Shown here one piece after another: positions 1 through 6,262 of a DNA stretch of 22,106 bases. The notes under the pieces were generated by a model, which did not search any database, was not told the DNA's origin, and saw only the letters and a list, made by a program, of their open reading frames with translations. Position 1 is the first letter of the stretch. Every line of letters starts with the position of its first letter. Both the position numbers and the translations under genes were made by a program. The stretch comes from CAYNJG01 sp964397295. Lineage in GTDB: Bacteria; Planctomycetota; Planctomycetia; Pirellulales; Pirellulaceae. The stretch lies in NCBI GenBank assembly GCA_964397295.1, contig CAYNJG010000110.1, positions 1 through 22,106 of the forward strand, in the 5' to 3' direction.

Positions 1-22
1 TTCCTGTCTCGTCGGGGGCGTC

Positions 23-334
23 GTGCAGGTGATGGCTCCTGACGTCGTCGGCGGGCTGTACTACCTATTCGCGATTGCCATGGCCGGTTGCGCTGCCTGG
101 TGGGCAGTATCGGATGCCCGTGATCGCGGCAAACCGATTCTGCATATCCTCCAACTGCTTGTTTTTCTGTCCTGGCCAATTGCCGTACCGATCTATTTGA
201 TTAAAACCCGTGGCTTTCGTGGCCTTGGGTTATCGGTCGCTCACGCTGTCGGCCTGATATTGGTGCAATGCATCGGCTTCCACGCTACCGCGTTCTCAGT
301 TTACGGGTTGGACGCATATGCAAATCAGCCGTAA
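23..334 (+). CDS. Small membrane protein, possibly truncated by the window edge
   Basis: About 103 residues with three or four hydrophobic segments (roughly residues 10-27, 43-60, 70-88) and a short polar turn 'DARDRGKP' between the first two. This is the gene of the first cassette seen here and it is followed 17 bases later by an attC. A GTG at 23 is the first start in the window, but the frame is open to position 2 and ATG codons also occur at 32 and 80, so the true start may lie outside. The layout of a charged cytoplasmic loop between hairpin helices resembles many small uncharacterised bacterial inner-membrane proteins. No function can be assigned. Confidence 0.6.
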   Translation: MQVMAPDVVGGLYYLFAIAMAGCAAWWAVSDARDRGKPILHILQLLVFLSWPIAVPIYLIKTRGFRGLGLSVAHAVGLILVQCIGFHATAFSVYGLDAYANQP

Positions 335-351
335 TCACAACGCAGCGGATC

Positions 352-485
352 TGACAACATGGTTTTTACGCTAATGCCCTTCGGGCACGCCTTGGCTCTT
401 TGGCAACGGGCCATAACCTTGGTAGAATCTCAGTATTTCATACATCGTTCGCTTAGGGCGGTGTCGTAAAAACCTTCCGTTGTGC
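352..485 (+). repeat. attC1, short (A) type
   Basis: R'' TGACAAC at 352-358, L'' arm GGTTTTTACG at 361-370, a small hairpin TGCCCTTCGGGCA, an embedded promoter, L' arm CGTAAAAACC and R' GTTGTGC at 479-485. The L arms are a perfect inverted repeat. The bases between AAC and GG on the left (AT) and between CC and GTT on the right (TTCC) would be the unpaired spacer. Confidence 0.85.
400..428 (+). promoter_or_regulatory. Embedded promoter of attC1
   Basis: TTGGCA at 400-405, 17 bases, TAGAAT at 423-428, preceded by TGG (extended -10). The start codon at 499 follows after 70 bases. Confidence 0.65.
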
Positions 486-498
486 GACCTACTTACTG

Positions 499-894
499 AT
501 GTCCAAAAACGCACGCAAGCGTCGCAACGATCAACGAATGGAGGAACGAAAGCCTCGCTCCATACCAACCGAAGCTGACTTTGCCCGCGCCAAAGCCGCA
601 ATGCGTGAACGAAACCGGGGACTCAGTACGGTCAGCCAAAACATTCTCGCTCGCTTTCGTCAGCTTTGCCCCGACTGCTATGGCTTCTACGTTCTCTGGC
701 AGGGTGACCCTGATTTTCGCGCGTACTTTTTCACTGAGGGTCGCGGTGCGGTCGATGCGTTTGCTGGAAGCGAACACTATAAAAACCTGAAGCAACTTGT
801 GTACGAAGAGCTCGCTGCCGTTGGGCTTGGCTCTCAGGACGGTATTACCGTCGAATTTAGTGTCGAGGATCGCGCGATGTACGCCGCAAAATAA
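499..894 (+). CDS. Hypothetical cassette protein, 131 aa
   Basis: First complete cassette. The ATG lies 13 bases after the R' box and the stop is 10 bases before the next R''. The first 18 residues are strongly basic (KNARKRRNDQR). The rest is a soluble mixed alpha/beta-type sequence with 'CPDC' near residue 58 and an aromatic stretch 'YGFYVLW' after it. No Shine-Dalgarno site precedes the start, as in most cassettes here. I do not recognise the family. The other-frame ORFs across this stretch are shadows, since this frame fills the cassette and has sensible composition. Confidence 0.75.
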   Translation: MSKNARKRRNDQRMEERKPRSIPTEADFARAKAAMRERNRGLSTVSQNILARFRQLCPDCYGFYVLWQGDPDFRAYFFTEGRGAVDAFAGSEHYKNLKQLVYEELAAVGLGSQDGITVEFSVEDRAMYAAK

Positions 895-904
895 TGGTCC
901 GGTC

Positions 905-1029
905 GCACAACATGGTTTTTATGTTAGGCCTTCGATCTTTGGCAACGATCGCTGGCTTTGGTACAATTTCCGTACATCAGGCATCTTCCGATTCGTTTAG
1001 GGCGGTGTCATGAAAACCTTCCGCTGTGC
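905..1029 (+). repeat. attC2, short (A) type
   Basis: R'' GCACAAC at 905-911 (extended arm GGTCGCACAAC from 901) and R' GCTGTGC at 1023-1029, where the usual GTT is GCT. The left arm reads GGTTTTTATG, so the L pair is slightly imperfect against TCATGAAAACC. Confidence 0.82.
939..967 (+). promoter_or_regulatory. Embedded promoter of attC2
   Basis: TTGGCA at 939-944, 17 bases, TACAAT at 962-967 with TGG before it. The start codon at 1041 follows after 73 bases. Confidence 0.68.
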
Positions 1030-1040
1030 GCCTCAGACCA

Positions 1041-1415
1041 ATGATGAGTCCAGCCCAGATTGACCGCACGATCTCTCTCGGTCTGCTCGTGTTTCTTGCT
1101 TGCGGCGTCTGCTGGCTTTGCGGCCTAGCGGTATCAGCAATGATGCTTAGTGGTCTCGGCGCAATGTCAGGATCATTTGCTGAATGGCGCACCGAGCGCG
1201 GATTGTGGATGCTCGGCGCATTGTTCCTGCTATTCTTCGGTGGATTCTCGCTTCTGTTTACCTATCACCAGATTGCTGACTGGTTCGCTGGGCGCGCGCC
1301 ATTGCGTGGTTTGATGGCCATAGATTGGTTTATCGGTACTACAACGCTTACTTACATGGTTCGGTTTCTTTGGGCCGTGACATACTGGAATGGCAAGCTT
1401 TCGACTGACGCTTGA
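1041..1415 (+). CDS. Four-helix membrane protein, 124 aa
   Basis: Small integral membrane protein with hydrophobic segments at about residues 11-35, 55-75 and 88-112, and a charged loop between helices (AEWRTERG). I chose ATG 1041 (ATG 1044 is equally possible) because the upstream in-frame GTG at 1026 lies inside the R' box. The stop codon abuts the next R'' (GACGCACAAC). The first bases of the cassette (1023-1034) pair with its last (1414-1425) at 11 of 12 positions. Family not recognised. Confidence 0.72.
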   Translation: MMSPAQIDRTISLGLLVFLACGVCWLCGLAVSAMMLSGLGAMSGSFAEWRTERGLWMLGALFLLFFGGFSLLFTYHQIADWFAGRAPLRGLMAIDWFIGTTTLTYMVRFLWAVTYWNGKLSTDA

Positions 1416-1418
1416 GAC

Positions 1419-1576
1419 GCACAACAAGGTATTTACGCAAGGCCGCGGCTTCGTCGTGCAACCACACCGCGGACACCGCCTCTTTGGCGCGTGGTTTCTT
1501 TTTGATAAATTGTTTTAATGTTAAGACGCTTGTTGGCTTCGGCGAGAACCGGTGTCGTAAAAACCTTCCGTTGCAC
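1419..1576 (+). repeat. attC3, long (B) type
   Basis: R'' GCACAAC 1419-1425 and R' GTTGCAC 1570-1576. The left arm is degraded (AAGGTATTTACG instead of ATGGTTTTTACG). It contains the B-type internal block CCGCGGACACCGCCTC, whose GACACCGC part is the reverse complement of the GCGGTGTC next to the right arm of typical sites. Confidence 0.8.
1484..1511 (+). promoter_or_regulatory. Embedded promoter of attC3
   Basis: TTGGCG at 1484-1489, 16 bases, TAAATT at 1506-1511. This is the one full site where the TGG before the -10 is altered (TTGA). Start codon 73 bases downstream at 1585. Confidence 0.5.
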
Positions 1577-1584
1577 TATCCAGA

Positions 1585-2009
1585 ATGTCCGTTCCGCCCA
1601 AAGATCAACTCATCGACCGCGACGGACTCGACGAGCGATACGTCATCAAGCACTGGAGCGGCAAATCGCTAGACGACGCCTACAAGATGTTCGCAGAAGG
1701 CTCGTCACTCTATTGTGAAGACATTGGGTATATGTCTGTCTTGGCCCTGCAATACTATCTGCCCGCCGCATTGGCATACCTTCAGAGTGCGGACGCCAGC
1801 GACGATTGGGAATGTGCTTCCGGCGTAATGACTTTGTCGTGCGATGCTCACGACCCGACCTGACGCCTGCGGCAACTGAGTTGATTCGCGAGATTACCAA
1901 TTACGTCGCTGATAACCTCGCGAAATTCGATGCTGACGATGATTGGGTTCCAACTCGCATCAATGCTGTCCGAAAACACATACCTGAATCTAATTCCTCC
2001 AGCGCGTAG
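1585..2009 (+). pseudogene. Cassette gene with a -1 frameshift near 1855
   Basis: The frame from ATG 1585 stops at 1863 with '...CDAHDPT', but the -1 frame continues as '..PDLTPAATELIREITNY..' to a TAG at 2007-2009, 4 bases before the next R''. Adding one C to the CCC at 1854-1857 gives a continuous 142-residue protein reading through '..AHDPDLTPAATEL..'. The joined protein is acidic and probably soluble, with 'LALQYYLPAALAYLQSAD' in the middle, a pattern reminiscent of immunity-type or DUF proteins in which an 'LPA...YL' core is common. I cannot name the family. No canonical slippery heptamer is visible at the junction, so a deletion or sequencing error is likelier than programmed frameshifting. 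Confidence 0.65.
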
Positions 2010-2013
2010 CGTC

Positions 2014-2187
2014 GTTCAACATGGTTTTTAATCAAGTCCGCGGCTTCGTCGTTGGGACATCGTATGGTTTGCAACGCCGCGGACACCGCCTCTTTGGCAA
2101 CGCGGTTTCTTTTGGTAAACTGCGTTGGTGCTGAGACACTTGTTGGCTTCCGTGAGAAGCGGTGTCGTAAAACCCTTCCAGTGTCCG
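2014..2187 (+). repeat. attC4, long (B) type
   Basis: R'' GTTCAAC 2014-2020 followed by ATGGTTTTTA. The right end is CGTAAAACCCTTCC-A-GTGTCCG at 2181-2187, with GTG in place of GTT and one extra base. The recombination core may be impaired. Confidence 0.78.
2094..2121 (+). promoter_or_regulatory. Embedded promoter of attC4
   Basis: TTGGCA at 2094-2099, 16 bases, TAAACT at 2116-2121 with TGG before it. Start codon 74 bases downstream at 2196. Confidence 0.58.
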
Positions 2188-2195
2188 CTCCGAGT

Positions 2196-2600
2196 ATGAC
2201 GTCACTCCTTTCTTGTTCGATCGACTACTATTCGGATTCGGTGCTGTGCTTCGATCCACAGAAACTGCTCTCGAAACTCTCCGACGCATTCCCCAATGTC
2301 CAAATCGACCGAGAGGATTTATCCGCCAAAGAGGTTGCGTGGGTCACCGAGTACACTGAGGCTCAATCGGAGATGTCAGACGATCGCAAAACTATGATGC
2401 AGCAGCAGATAGCCGGCAAACAACGTCGCATCGGGCCTGCCTATCGCTTCCAGTTTTCCGACACTGTCACTGGCCACGTCAACCGCTATTCGATTATCTT
2501 CAAAACTGATGGCGACTTTGGTGAAGATGATGCGAAATCCATTCGTGAGTTCATGTCGACGCTCGGGGCGGGAACTATCTCTGCTGGAACCGCATCCTGA
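2196..2600 (+). CDS. Hypothetical cassette protein, 134 aa
   Basis: ATG 2196 is the first start after the R' box. The frame is open far upstream through the attC, but those codons lie in the recombination site and before the predicted transcription start. The protein is soluble, with an early hydrophobic strand, 'CFDPQKLLSKLSDAFPNVQID' character in the first third, a polar helix rich in Gln around residues 65-78, and a strand-rich end (YRFQFSD, YSIIFKTDG) followed by a short helix and a Gly/Ser tail. The order resembles a two-layer alpha/beta domain. Family not recognised. Confidence 0.72.
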   Translation: MTSLLSCSIDYYSDSVLCFDPQKLLSKLSDAFPNVQIDREDLSAKEVAWVTEYTEAQSEMSDDRKTMMQQQIAGKQRRIGPAYRFQFSDTVTGHVNRYSIIFKTDGDFGEDDAKSIREFMSTLGAGTISAGTAS

Positions 2601-2611
2601 CCGCATCGGGT

Positions 2612-2819
2612 GTGCAACATGGTTTCCATACAAGTCCACGGCTTCGTCGTGGGAAACTCGTTTGGTTTGCCACGTTTAACCGTTCGTTAGCGTGTTTTGA
2701 TTTACCTCGCCGCGGACACCGCTTCTTTGGCAATGTGGCTTCTTTTTGGTAAACTGTCTGATGTTGCGACGCCTGTTGGCTTCGGTGAAAAGCGGTGTCG
2801 TGAAAACCTTCCGTTATCC
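2612..2819 (+). repeat. attC5, long (B) type, longest loop variant
   Basis: R'' GTGCAAC 2612-2618 and R' GTTATCC 2813-2819. The B block is expanded by an insert around 2655-2705 (GGTTTGCCACG..., CGTGTTTTGATTTACC). The right arm GCGGTGTCGTGAAAACC has one mismatch to the L'' arm. Confidence 0.82.
2727..2755 (+). promoter_or_regulatory. Embedded promoter of attC5
   Basis: TTGGCA at 2727-2732, 17 bases, TAAACT at 2750-2755 with TGG before it. Start codon 79 bases downstream at 2835. Confidence 0.6.
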
Positions 2820-2834
2820 GCTCAGGGCTTCCCG

Positions 2835-3278
2835 ATGCCCGATCCACCTGACATCGACAAACTGCGGCAACGTCGCGACTATCACAAGTCGCTGAATGTC
2901 CAGCAGCAAACTGCACTGACGCAGTCCGATATCCGACGCGAAGCGTCTTGGTGGCGCAACAACCCAATAACTCCCGCAATTCGTGCGGCACTTAGGCAAC
3001 GCGGCTTTGACGTGGACGCCGGCATCTTGATCGACGTGTGTGACCGCGAACTTGGCGGCGACGATTACGCGAATGGCACCCTGGTTACCGACGCCGGGCG
3101 TTTTATCGAGTTTAGCATCGAGCTTTCTCTAGATGGCACTGAACTTCTCACGATCCATGAGTGTCGAGATGTCACTGATTCACTCGATATCTGTGGCACA
3201 AAACCGGGCATCGGGGCAACACGCCCATTCCTTGCGCTTGAAGTGTTGCGCGAACTCAATGCAGGGGCCGGCGGATAA
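2835..3278 (+). CDS. Hypothetical cassette protein, 147 aa
   Basis: Starts 15 bases after the R' box. The TAA stop is part of the following R'' (GGATAAC), so the gene fills the cassette exactly. The N-terminal third is a polar, Gln/Arg-rich helix (DKLRQRRDYHKSLNVQQQ), followed by a compact alpha/beta part with 'RQRGFDVDAGILIDV' and strands 'GRFIEFSIELSLDG'. The cassette ends are a 9-bp inverted pair (2813-2821 and 3271-3279), the clearest evidence for an individually mobile unit. Function unknown. Confidence 0.75.
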   Translation: MPDPPDIDKLRQRRDYHKSLNVQQQTALTQSDIRREASWWRNNPITPAIRAALRQRGFDVDAGILIDVCDRELGGDDYANGTLVTDAGRFIEFSIELSLDGTELLTIHECRDVTDSLDICGTKPGIGATRPFLALEVLRELNAGAGG

Positions 3279-3365
3279 CATTTTTTTAACGCTAGGTCTT
3301 CGGCACACCTCCCATGTTTGGCAACGCGGGCTGGCATTGGTAGAATCTCGCGCAGTTCAGACATG
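3273..3365 (+). repeat. attC6, A type with right arm replaced
   Basis: R'' GGATAAC 3273-3279, then an altered left arm (ATTTTTTTAACG) and A-type loop through the -10 box and CAGTTCAGACAT. After about 3364 the sequence no longer resembles other sites: no CGTAAAAACC and no GTT core is found before the next gene. The spacing from -10 to start codon is still 73 bases, so the arm has been substituted or has diverged rather than been deleted. Confidence 0.7.
3318..3346 (+). promoter_or_regulatory. Embedded promoter of attC6, retained in a broken site
   Basis: TTGGCA at 3318-3323, 17 bases, TAGAAT at 3341-3346 with TGG before it. It is intact although the recombination arm is lost. Start codon 73 bases downstream at 3420. 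Confidence 0.65.
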
Positions 3366-3419
3366 GCGGCCGTCCACTGGTTCGGCTACCGCCTGTACAT
3401 CGCGCAGGATTCAACCACT

Positions 3420-3695
3420 ATGGCCTCTCGCAATGTTGACTTCTCTCATGTTCGCCCACATCTTTACATAATCACATTGACCCAATTACCATGCGTGTTA
3501 ATTGCGGCGATGTTGCTGGATGGCGGTCGCGGATTCCGTATCTGCGTTGCTGCCGTTTTCGCACATTGGCTCGCCATCGCCTTCATCTCCGCACGTGATC
3601 GCGCAGAACTCACTCTGACCGATACCCTTGTAATGAGTTGGGGATTTTTACCGTGCCTCGCTTGTGCCGCACTCATCGGCAACGCGATCTGGTAA
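3420..3695 (+). CDS. Small membrane protein, 91 aa
   Basis: Three hydrophobic segments (about residues 15-32, 40-57 and 68-88) separated by a basic turn (DGGRGFR) and a charged loop (SARDRAEL), suggesting a small inner-membrane protein. I chose ATG 3420 because it keeps the usual distance from the attC6 promoter and follows the divergent arm. The next attC begins 11 bases after the stop. Because the arm between this gene and the previous one is lost, the two cassettes may now behave as one unit. Family not recognised. Confidence 0.68.
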   Translation: MASRNVDFSHVRPHLYIITLTQLPCVLIAAMLLDGGRGFRICVAAVFAHWLAIAFISARDRAELTLTDTLVMSWGFLPCLACAALIGNAIW

Positions 3696-3705
3696 CTCCA
3701 ATGCT

Positions 3706-3911
3706 CGCCAACATGGTGTTTACGCGATTCACGGATTCACGGATTCGCTGTTGGAGCATCGTTTGGTTGCCGCGTTTGACCGCGGCGGTGACGCTCTTTG
3801 GTTTGTCATCGTTCGCTTCATGACGTTTATTGGTTTGCCATTGGTAAACTGGGTTGGCACTGCGACGTTCGCTGGCTGTGAGAAGCGGTGTCGCAAAACC
3901 TTCCGTTGCCC
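3706..3911 (+). repeat. attC7, B type with disrupted promoter
   Basis: R'' CGCCAAC 3706-3712, left arm ATGGTGTTTACGC, and a good right arm GCGGTGTCGCAAAACCTTCC with R' GTTGCCC 3905-3911. It carries a short tandem CACGGATT repeat near 3728-3744. CTCTTTGG (3793-3800) and GGTAAACT (3843-3850) are present but about 45 bases apart, so the usual -35/-10 spacing is lost. Confidence 0.78.
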
Positions 3912-3919
3912 GCAGCAGC

Positions 3920-4339
3920 TTAATGGTCGTATGCGGTGAAATCACGATCTAACGCGAGGACGTGGTACGTCCTGCCGTTGCGATATCCAAGCATCGGCAA
4001 TTTGCCGTGAAACCGAAATGCAAGGATTCGCACGTCATCGGTGAGCGTGGACGGCAGCTCGAACTTGATCGAATCACGGGAAATAATCTCGCAGCCGGAC
4101 GCATGACGGCCCGAAGTCATGATTTGTGCCCACGTGAGCTTGCTTAGCTTATGGAGAGTGTCCGCAAACGCTGCCCTTTGCTCTTGCTCGCAATGCGACA
4201 GACAGTACTTGCCATGCAGCATATTTAAACAAAACAGAGGCGTTTGGCTTTGCGTAGAACCGGTGGATGTTGCTGGCGTCTTTAATCTCTTGCCACCACC
4301 ATTGTCGCGTTGCTTGAGTTGTTTTCCCTTACGCCCCAT
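3920..4339 (-). CDS. Probable toxin partner of the Panacea-domain antitoxin, 139 aa
   Basis: Second gene of an antisense two-gene unit. Its ATG overlaps the end of the upstream DUF4065 gene by 11 bases, so the two are translationally coupled. The first 30 residues are a basic, Gly/Gln-rich tail (MGRKGKQLKQRDNGGGKRLK). A folded domain follows, with 'HGKYCLSHCEQEQRAAFADTL' character, strands 'IKFELP' and 'RILAFRF', and a C-terminus 'HVLALDRDFTAYDH' whose conserved look (Asp-x-Asp...Tyr-Asp-His) suggests a nucleic-acid enzyme of RelE-like size. Toxins of Panacea antitoxins are diverse. Assignment as toxin comes from the gene order and size; no catalytic family is claimed. It is the only cassette gene here on the minus strand with convincing support. 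Confidence 0.7.
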   Translation of the reverse strand: MGRKGKQLKQRDNGGGKRLKTPATSTGSTQSQTPLFCLNMLHGKYCLSHCEQEQRAAFADTLHKLSKLTWAQIMTSGRHASGCEIISRDSIKFELPSTLTDDVRILAFRFHGKLPMLGYRNGRTYHVLALDRDFTAYDH

Positions 4340-4775
4340 CTTGGGTTACCAAGGTAGAAAAGAACTGCTTCATCGAATCCAATCCTATGGCCTTGCCGTT
4401 TTCTGTGTCAACCCACGGCGGTTCCTGATGCGTCATATCGCGGAGCTTCCATGCGGAATACTGGCCGTATACGTCGTAAACTTCGTTTACGACACTTTGC
4501 TCCTGTTCGTTCAGCCGATTAAACGCATCACACATGCCATCTACCTGAATAGATTTGGAACCAAGCGATTTCAACTCATCGTAGACATCTGGTACCACTG
4601 GGCCATGTGTCCATGCCTCAATTGGTTCTTCAAACAACGGCTCGCCATGAATCGCAAGATGCGCACCCTGAGCATAATACAATAGCTTTTGAATCTTCAG
4701 GTTCGTAATGCTATCGCCAGCTTCGTCATCCGCCTTGCAGGCGAAGAAAAGTGCTACGTCGCGCGCTGATGCCAT
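4329..4775 (-). CDS. Panacea (DUF4065, SocA-like) antitoxin, 148 aa
   Basis: The sequence follows the DUF4065 pattern closely: 'ARDVALFF' start, 'ITNLKIQKLLYYAQG' (residues about 23-37), 'HGEPLFEEPIEAWTHGPVVP' and 'VYDELKSLG'. This domain is known as Panacea, the antitoxin module of many toxin-antitoxin pairs and of SocA/GepA phage-associated proteins. I chose ATG 4775 because GGAGG lies 8 bases upstream on the minus strand; an ATG at 4790 would add five residues but lacks such a site. The downstream gene overlaps by 11 bases. Lying antisense in a cassette with its own leader (4776-4890), it should not depend on array transcription, as is usual for toxin-antitoxin cassettes that stabilise chromosomal integrons. 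Confidence 0.88.
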   Translation of the reverse strand: MASARDVALFFACKADDEAGDSITNLKIQKLLYYAQGAHLAIHGEPLFEEPIEAWTHGPVVPDVYDELKSLGSKSIQVDGMCDAFNRLNEQEQSVVNEVYDVYGQYSAWKLRDMTHQEPPWVDTENGKAIGLDSMKQFFSTLVTQDGA

Positions 4776-4790
4776 TGGTAAATCCTCCAT

Positions 4791-4870
4791 CGAAATATCT
4801 ACCTAGTATCTTATCGTTTCGAGTGGGTTCGGGGAACTTCTGTTTTTAAGTGGAAATTCCATTTTTGCAG
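4791..4870 (-). promoter_or_regulatory. Presumed promoter/operator region of the antisense toxin-antitoxin unit
   Basis: The AT-rich leader upstream of the antitoxin contains, on the minus strand, GATAAGATACT as a possible -10 region and an imperfect dyad with CGAAA/TTTCG ends (4791-4821) that could be an autoregulatory site. No clear -35 is visible. The location is inferred from gene order more than from motif quality. Confidence 0.3.
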
Positions 4871-4893
4871 CCGTTGTGCCGGATTCAAGCGGC

Positions 4894-5028
4894 ATGCAAC
4901 ATGGTTTTTACGCAAATTATGGGCAGGCACACCTTCCGCGTTTGGCGACGTGGGCTGGCATTGGTAGAACCTCTCGTAGTTCAAACATCGTGTGCTTCGT
5001 TTAAGTGTCGTAAAAACTTCCGTCGTCT
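4894..5028 (+). repeat. attC8, short (A) type
   Basis: R'' ATGCAAC 4894-4900 followed by ATGGTTTTTACGC. The right arm is GTGTCGTAAAAACTTCC with core GTCGTCT 5022-5028 (GTC for GTT). The R'' extension GCGGCATGCAAC roughly pairs with the start of its own cassette (GTTGCCCGCAGC at 3905). Confidence 0.8.
4942..4970 (+). promoter_or_regulatory. Embedded promoter of attC8
   Basis: TTGGCG at 4942-4947, 17 bases, TAGAAC at 4965-4970 with TGG before it. The GTG start at 5040 follows after 69 bases. Confidence 0.58.
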
Positions 5029-5039
5029 CAGACTGTCCT

Positions 5040-5422
5040 GTGTTCGAACCCGAAATCAAACTACTGCAAGACGCACTCGACACGCTTGCCGACGTGGAAT
5101 CCCGCTATGAGGCTTCGGCGTTATCCCTCGACGAATCAGTAGACCGCGACATGATCCAAGAGGTATTTCATAGCGCGACCCATGAGGCAGCCACGAATAT
5201 TGGCTTTGCCCTCAATGACATCAAAACGTTGGTTGACCGTTTGGAGATTCGAGCGACATTTCCAATTTCACTCCCGCGCAGATTCAGTTCATCGTTGGCA
5301 CTCCTTGGTCTACCAATATGGTCGCAGAATTACTCACGCAACTCGGCGATGGTTCTGGCTATTCGCTGGCTACCCTTTCGCCACTTGTGAAGGATTCAAA
5401 CCAAATGGGGATCCCTGCGTAA
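5040..5422 (+). pseudogene. Cassette gene with a -1 frameshift near 5245
   Basis: From GTG 5040 a well-composed acidic protein runs to '..NDIKTLVDRL' and then turns into basic low-quality sequence. The -1 frame picks up at 5246 as 'DSSDISNFTPAQIQFIVG' and ends with TAA at 5420-5422. Adding one A in GGAGATT (about 5245) yields a continuous protein of about 127 residues through '..LVDRLEDSSDIS..'. The first half is helical, with 'LLQDALDTLADVESRYEAS', and the second half has strands 'QIQFIVG' and 'NMVAELLTQLG'. The -1 frame has a TGA at 5234, so the shift must occur within 5237-5250. The GTG start fits the usual distance from the attC8 promoter. Function unknown. Confidence 0.65.
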
Positions 5423-5459
5423 ACTCAATAGCAACTACGGTTTCCTAGATGCTTGAGTC

Positions 5460-5598
5460 GCACAACATGGTTTTTACGCTGATGCTCTTCGGGCACGCCT
5501 TAGCTCTTTGGCAACGGGCCGTGGCTTTGGTACAATTAGCTGTAGCTCGGACATCGCTCGCTTCGTTCAGGGCGGTGTCGTAAAACCTTCCGTTGTGC
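5460..5598 (+). repeat. attC9, short (A) type
   Basis: R'' GCACAAC 5460-5466, L'' GGTTTTTACG, hairpin TGCTCTTCGGGCA, and right arm GCGGTGTCGTAAAACCTTCC with R' GTTGTGC 5592-5598. One of the best-conserved copies, nearly identical to attC1. Confidence 0.87.
5508..5536 (+). promoter_or_regulatory. Embedded promoter of attC9
   Basis: TTGGCA at 5508-5513, 17 bases, TACAAT at 5531-5536 with TGG before it. The GTG start at 5613 follows after 76 bases. Confidence 0.68.
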
Positions 5599-5612
5599 GA
5601 CCTAGACGAACC

Positions 5613-6113
5613 GTGGCTTCACCTGTCTCCACCACATTCACGTTTACTCGTGACGAGTACGTCCTCGCGATAAAGCGGCACTACCGCTCAACTCTGAAGG
5701 TTGGCCGGGACATGTTCACCGGATTTCTCGCTCTCGCAGCAGGTGTCTACTTGCTAATGAGTTCTTCTGGTGGATGGACCGCTTGGGCGTTGACGATTAC
5801 CGGCGTCGCTCTTCTCCTGATGGTGGCTTACAGCCTTTTCCTACTTCCCGGTATGATCTACCGCTCCCAGCCGAAACTGAAGGATGAATACTCACTGACG
5901 TTTGCCGATGATAGTATCTGGTTTAAGACCAACAGTATCGACTCGACCCTTCAATGGTCCCTGTATCAATCGTGGCTTTCTGATGAAGATTTCTACATTA
6001 TGTATCACAGCAAACGTGACCTGTCCGTAATCCCTCGACGCACTCTATCTGACGACGACGATGAACGGCTTCGTCGGATGTTAACCGAGAAAATTGGGCC
6101 ACCCAGTAGCTGA
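5613..6113 (+). CDS. YcxB-like membrane protein, 166 aa
   Basis: Layout typical of YcxB-like proteins: an N-terminal strand and helix 'FTFTRDEYVLAIKRHYRS', two adjacent transmembrane helices (about residues 31-50 and 55-76), then a soluble C-terminal domain with 'DEYSLTFADDSIWFKTNSI', 'LQWSLYQSWLSDEDFYIMY' and 'VIPRRTLSDDDDERLRRML'. The C-terminal part matches the YcxB-like pattern, in which a phenylalanine/tyrosine strand is followed by 'iPkr.f'. GTG 5613 is preferred because the longer frame runs back through the attC. Cellular role of the family is unknown. The cassette start (GTTGTGCGACC) matches its truncated end (GGTCGCAC, 6115-6122). Confidence 0.8.
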   Translation: MASPVSTTFTFTRDEYVLAIKRHYRSTLKVGRDMFTGFLALAAGVYLLMSSSGGWTAWALTITGVALLLMVAYSLFLLPGMIYRSQPKLKDEYSLTFADDSIWFKTNSIDSTLQWSLYQSWLSDEDFYIMYHSKRDLSVIPRRTLSDDDDERLRRMLTEKIGPPSS

Positions 6114-6114
6114 C

Positions 6115-6246
6115 GGTCGCACATGGTTTTTACGCTTCGGCACACCTTCGCTCTTTGGTAGGAGGCGGTGGCTTTGGTATCATCTCTCGCAGTTCGGACA
6201 TCGCTCGCTTCGTTCAGGGCGGTGTCGTAAGAATCTTGCGTGTACG
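6115..6246 (+). repeat. attC10, A type with damaged R'' and R'
   Basis: Reads GGTCGCAC directly into ATGG, so three bases including the invariant AAC are missing. The right end is CGTAAGAATCTTGC-GTGTACG, lacking a clean GTT. Both crossover cores look impaired while the loop and promoter are kept. Confidence 0.75.
6155..6183 (+). promoter_or_regulatory. Embedded promoter of attC10
   Basis: TTGGTA at 6155-6160, 17 bases, TATCAT at 6178-6183 with TGG before it. Start codon 79 bases downstream at 6263. Confidence 0.58.
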
Positions 6247-6262
6247 ACCTCAGCGAAACCAG

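Noticed and set aside
371..383. The TGCCCTTCGGGCA hairpin in A-type sites as a rho-independent terminator
   Set aside because: No T tract follows on either strand; it is better explained as part of the folded attC.
493..795. Minus-strand and other-frame ORFs opposite cassette genes
   Set aside because: They overlap better-composed forward frames that fit the cassette layout and leader length; they have shadow-like composition.
1850..1863. Programmed -1 frameshifting at the four broken cassettes
   Set aside because: No X-XXY-YYZ slippery heptamer or clear downstream structure at the junctions; single-base loss explains all events.
2052..2195. Long N-terminal extensions of cassette genes reading through attC (also before 2835, 6878, 8314, 5613 and 10794), with a recurring peptide such as 'FGEKRCRKNLP'
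   Set aside because: The shared peptide is only the translation of the conserved attC sequence, lies upstream of or across the predicted -10 box, and is unrelated to the cassette proteins.
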